Shown here: in pieces, positions 19,930 to 19,989 of the stretch
Layout of the letters: each line of letters begins with the position of its first letter
How positions within the stretch are numbered: the first letter of the stretch is position 1
From: DASVXQ01 sp046727955
GTDB taxonomy: Bacteria > Actinomycetota > CALGFH01
DNA length: 19,989 bases
Direction: 5' to 3'
Assembly (NCBI GenBank): GCA_046727955.1
Contig: JBKPDO010000002.1
Coordinates: 1 to 19,989, forward strand
Position numbers and translations under genes: made by a program
Notes under the pieces: model-generated
What the model was told of the DNA's origin: nothing
Database searches by the model: none
What the model saw: the letters and a program-made list of their open reading frames with translations, nothing else

Positions 19930-19989
19930 AGGGTTGTCCCGGCCCCGGCGCGCGAAGCGCCCGCCGGGGGGGGACGCGCCGCCCGTGGG

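Noticed and set aside
1..19989. CRISPR array, prophage, transposase or restriction system
   Set aside because: No regularly spaced repeat-spacer pattern, integrase, transposase or restriction/methylase signature was seen in any frame inspected.

Overview
The window is GC-rich bacterial chromosome with compact, overlapping genes, frequent GTG and TTG starts and strong G/C third-position preference. Gene content points to a high-GC Gram-positive lineage, most likely an actinomycetote: a VapBC pair, a PfkB adenosine/sugar kinase, a two-domain rhodanese, the MoxR-type AAA plus VWA pair, and a small two-helix membrane protein. This is inference from protein style; no rRNA, tRNA or species marker is present.

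Layout. 1-1850: the tail of an excisionase-type HTH protein, a 35-residue one-helix peptide, and a leftward vapB-vapC-VOC cluster, followed by a decayed stretch with a VOC C-terminal remnant and a possible antitoxin relic. 1836-4894: an EamA/RhtA-type exporter diverges from a coupled ornithine-cyclodeaminase-like reductase and threonine-dehydratase-like PLP enzyme; the shared region holds two strong hairpins. 4895-5553: a low-GC-style orphan beta domain with a Thr/Pro tail lies among short repeats. 5554-8380 (leftward): a tight operon of ferritin-VIT1 fusion (MbfA-like), adenylate-kinase-like protein and CobT. 8381-11016 (rightward): a 546-base gap with short repeats, then rhodanese, a tandem-hairpin terminator and a PfkB kinase.

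11025-19648 runs leftward. In transcription order it holds a 5'-3' exonuclease, a small membrane protein, a MoxR-like AAA ATPase, a VWA protein, a block of 53-base repeats, dUTPase, a structured intergenic element, a protein of unknown function and an aldehyde dehydrogenase. The window closes with a tiny signal-peptide-like ORF reading rightward and long G/C homopolymer tracts.

Functional themes: amino-acid handling (exporter, dehydratase and imine reductase), iron storage/export joined to cobalamin lower-ligand activation, nucleotide hygiene and DNA repair (dUTPase, exonuclease), and an AAA/VWA metal-insertion or remodelling pair. No CRISPR array, prophage, complete insertion sequence or recognised defence island was seen. 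The most unusual signals are non-coding: structured elements at 2796-2942 and 13674-13810, and the repeat array at 14492-14639.
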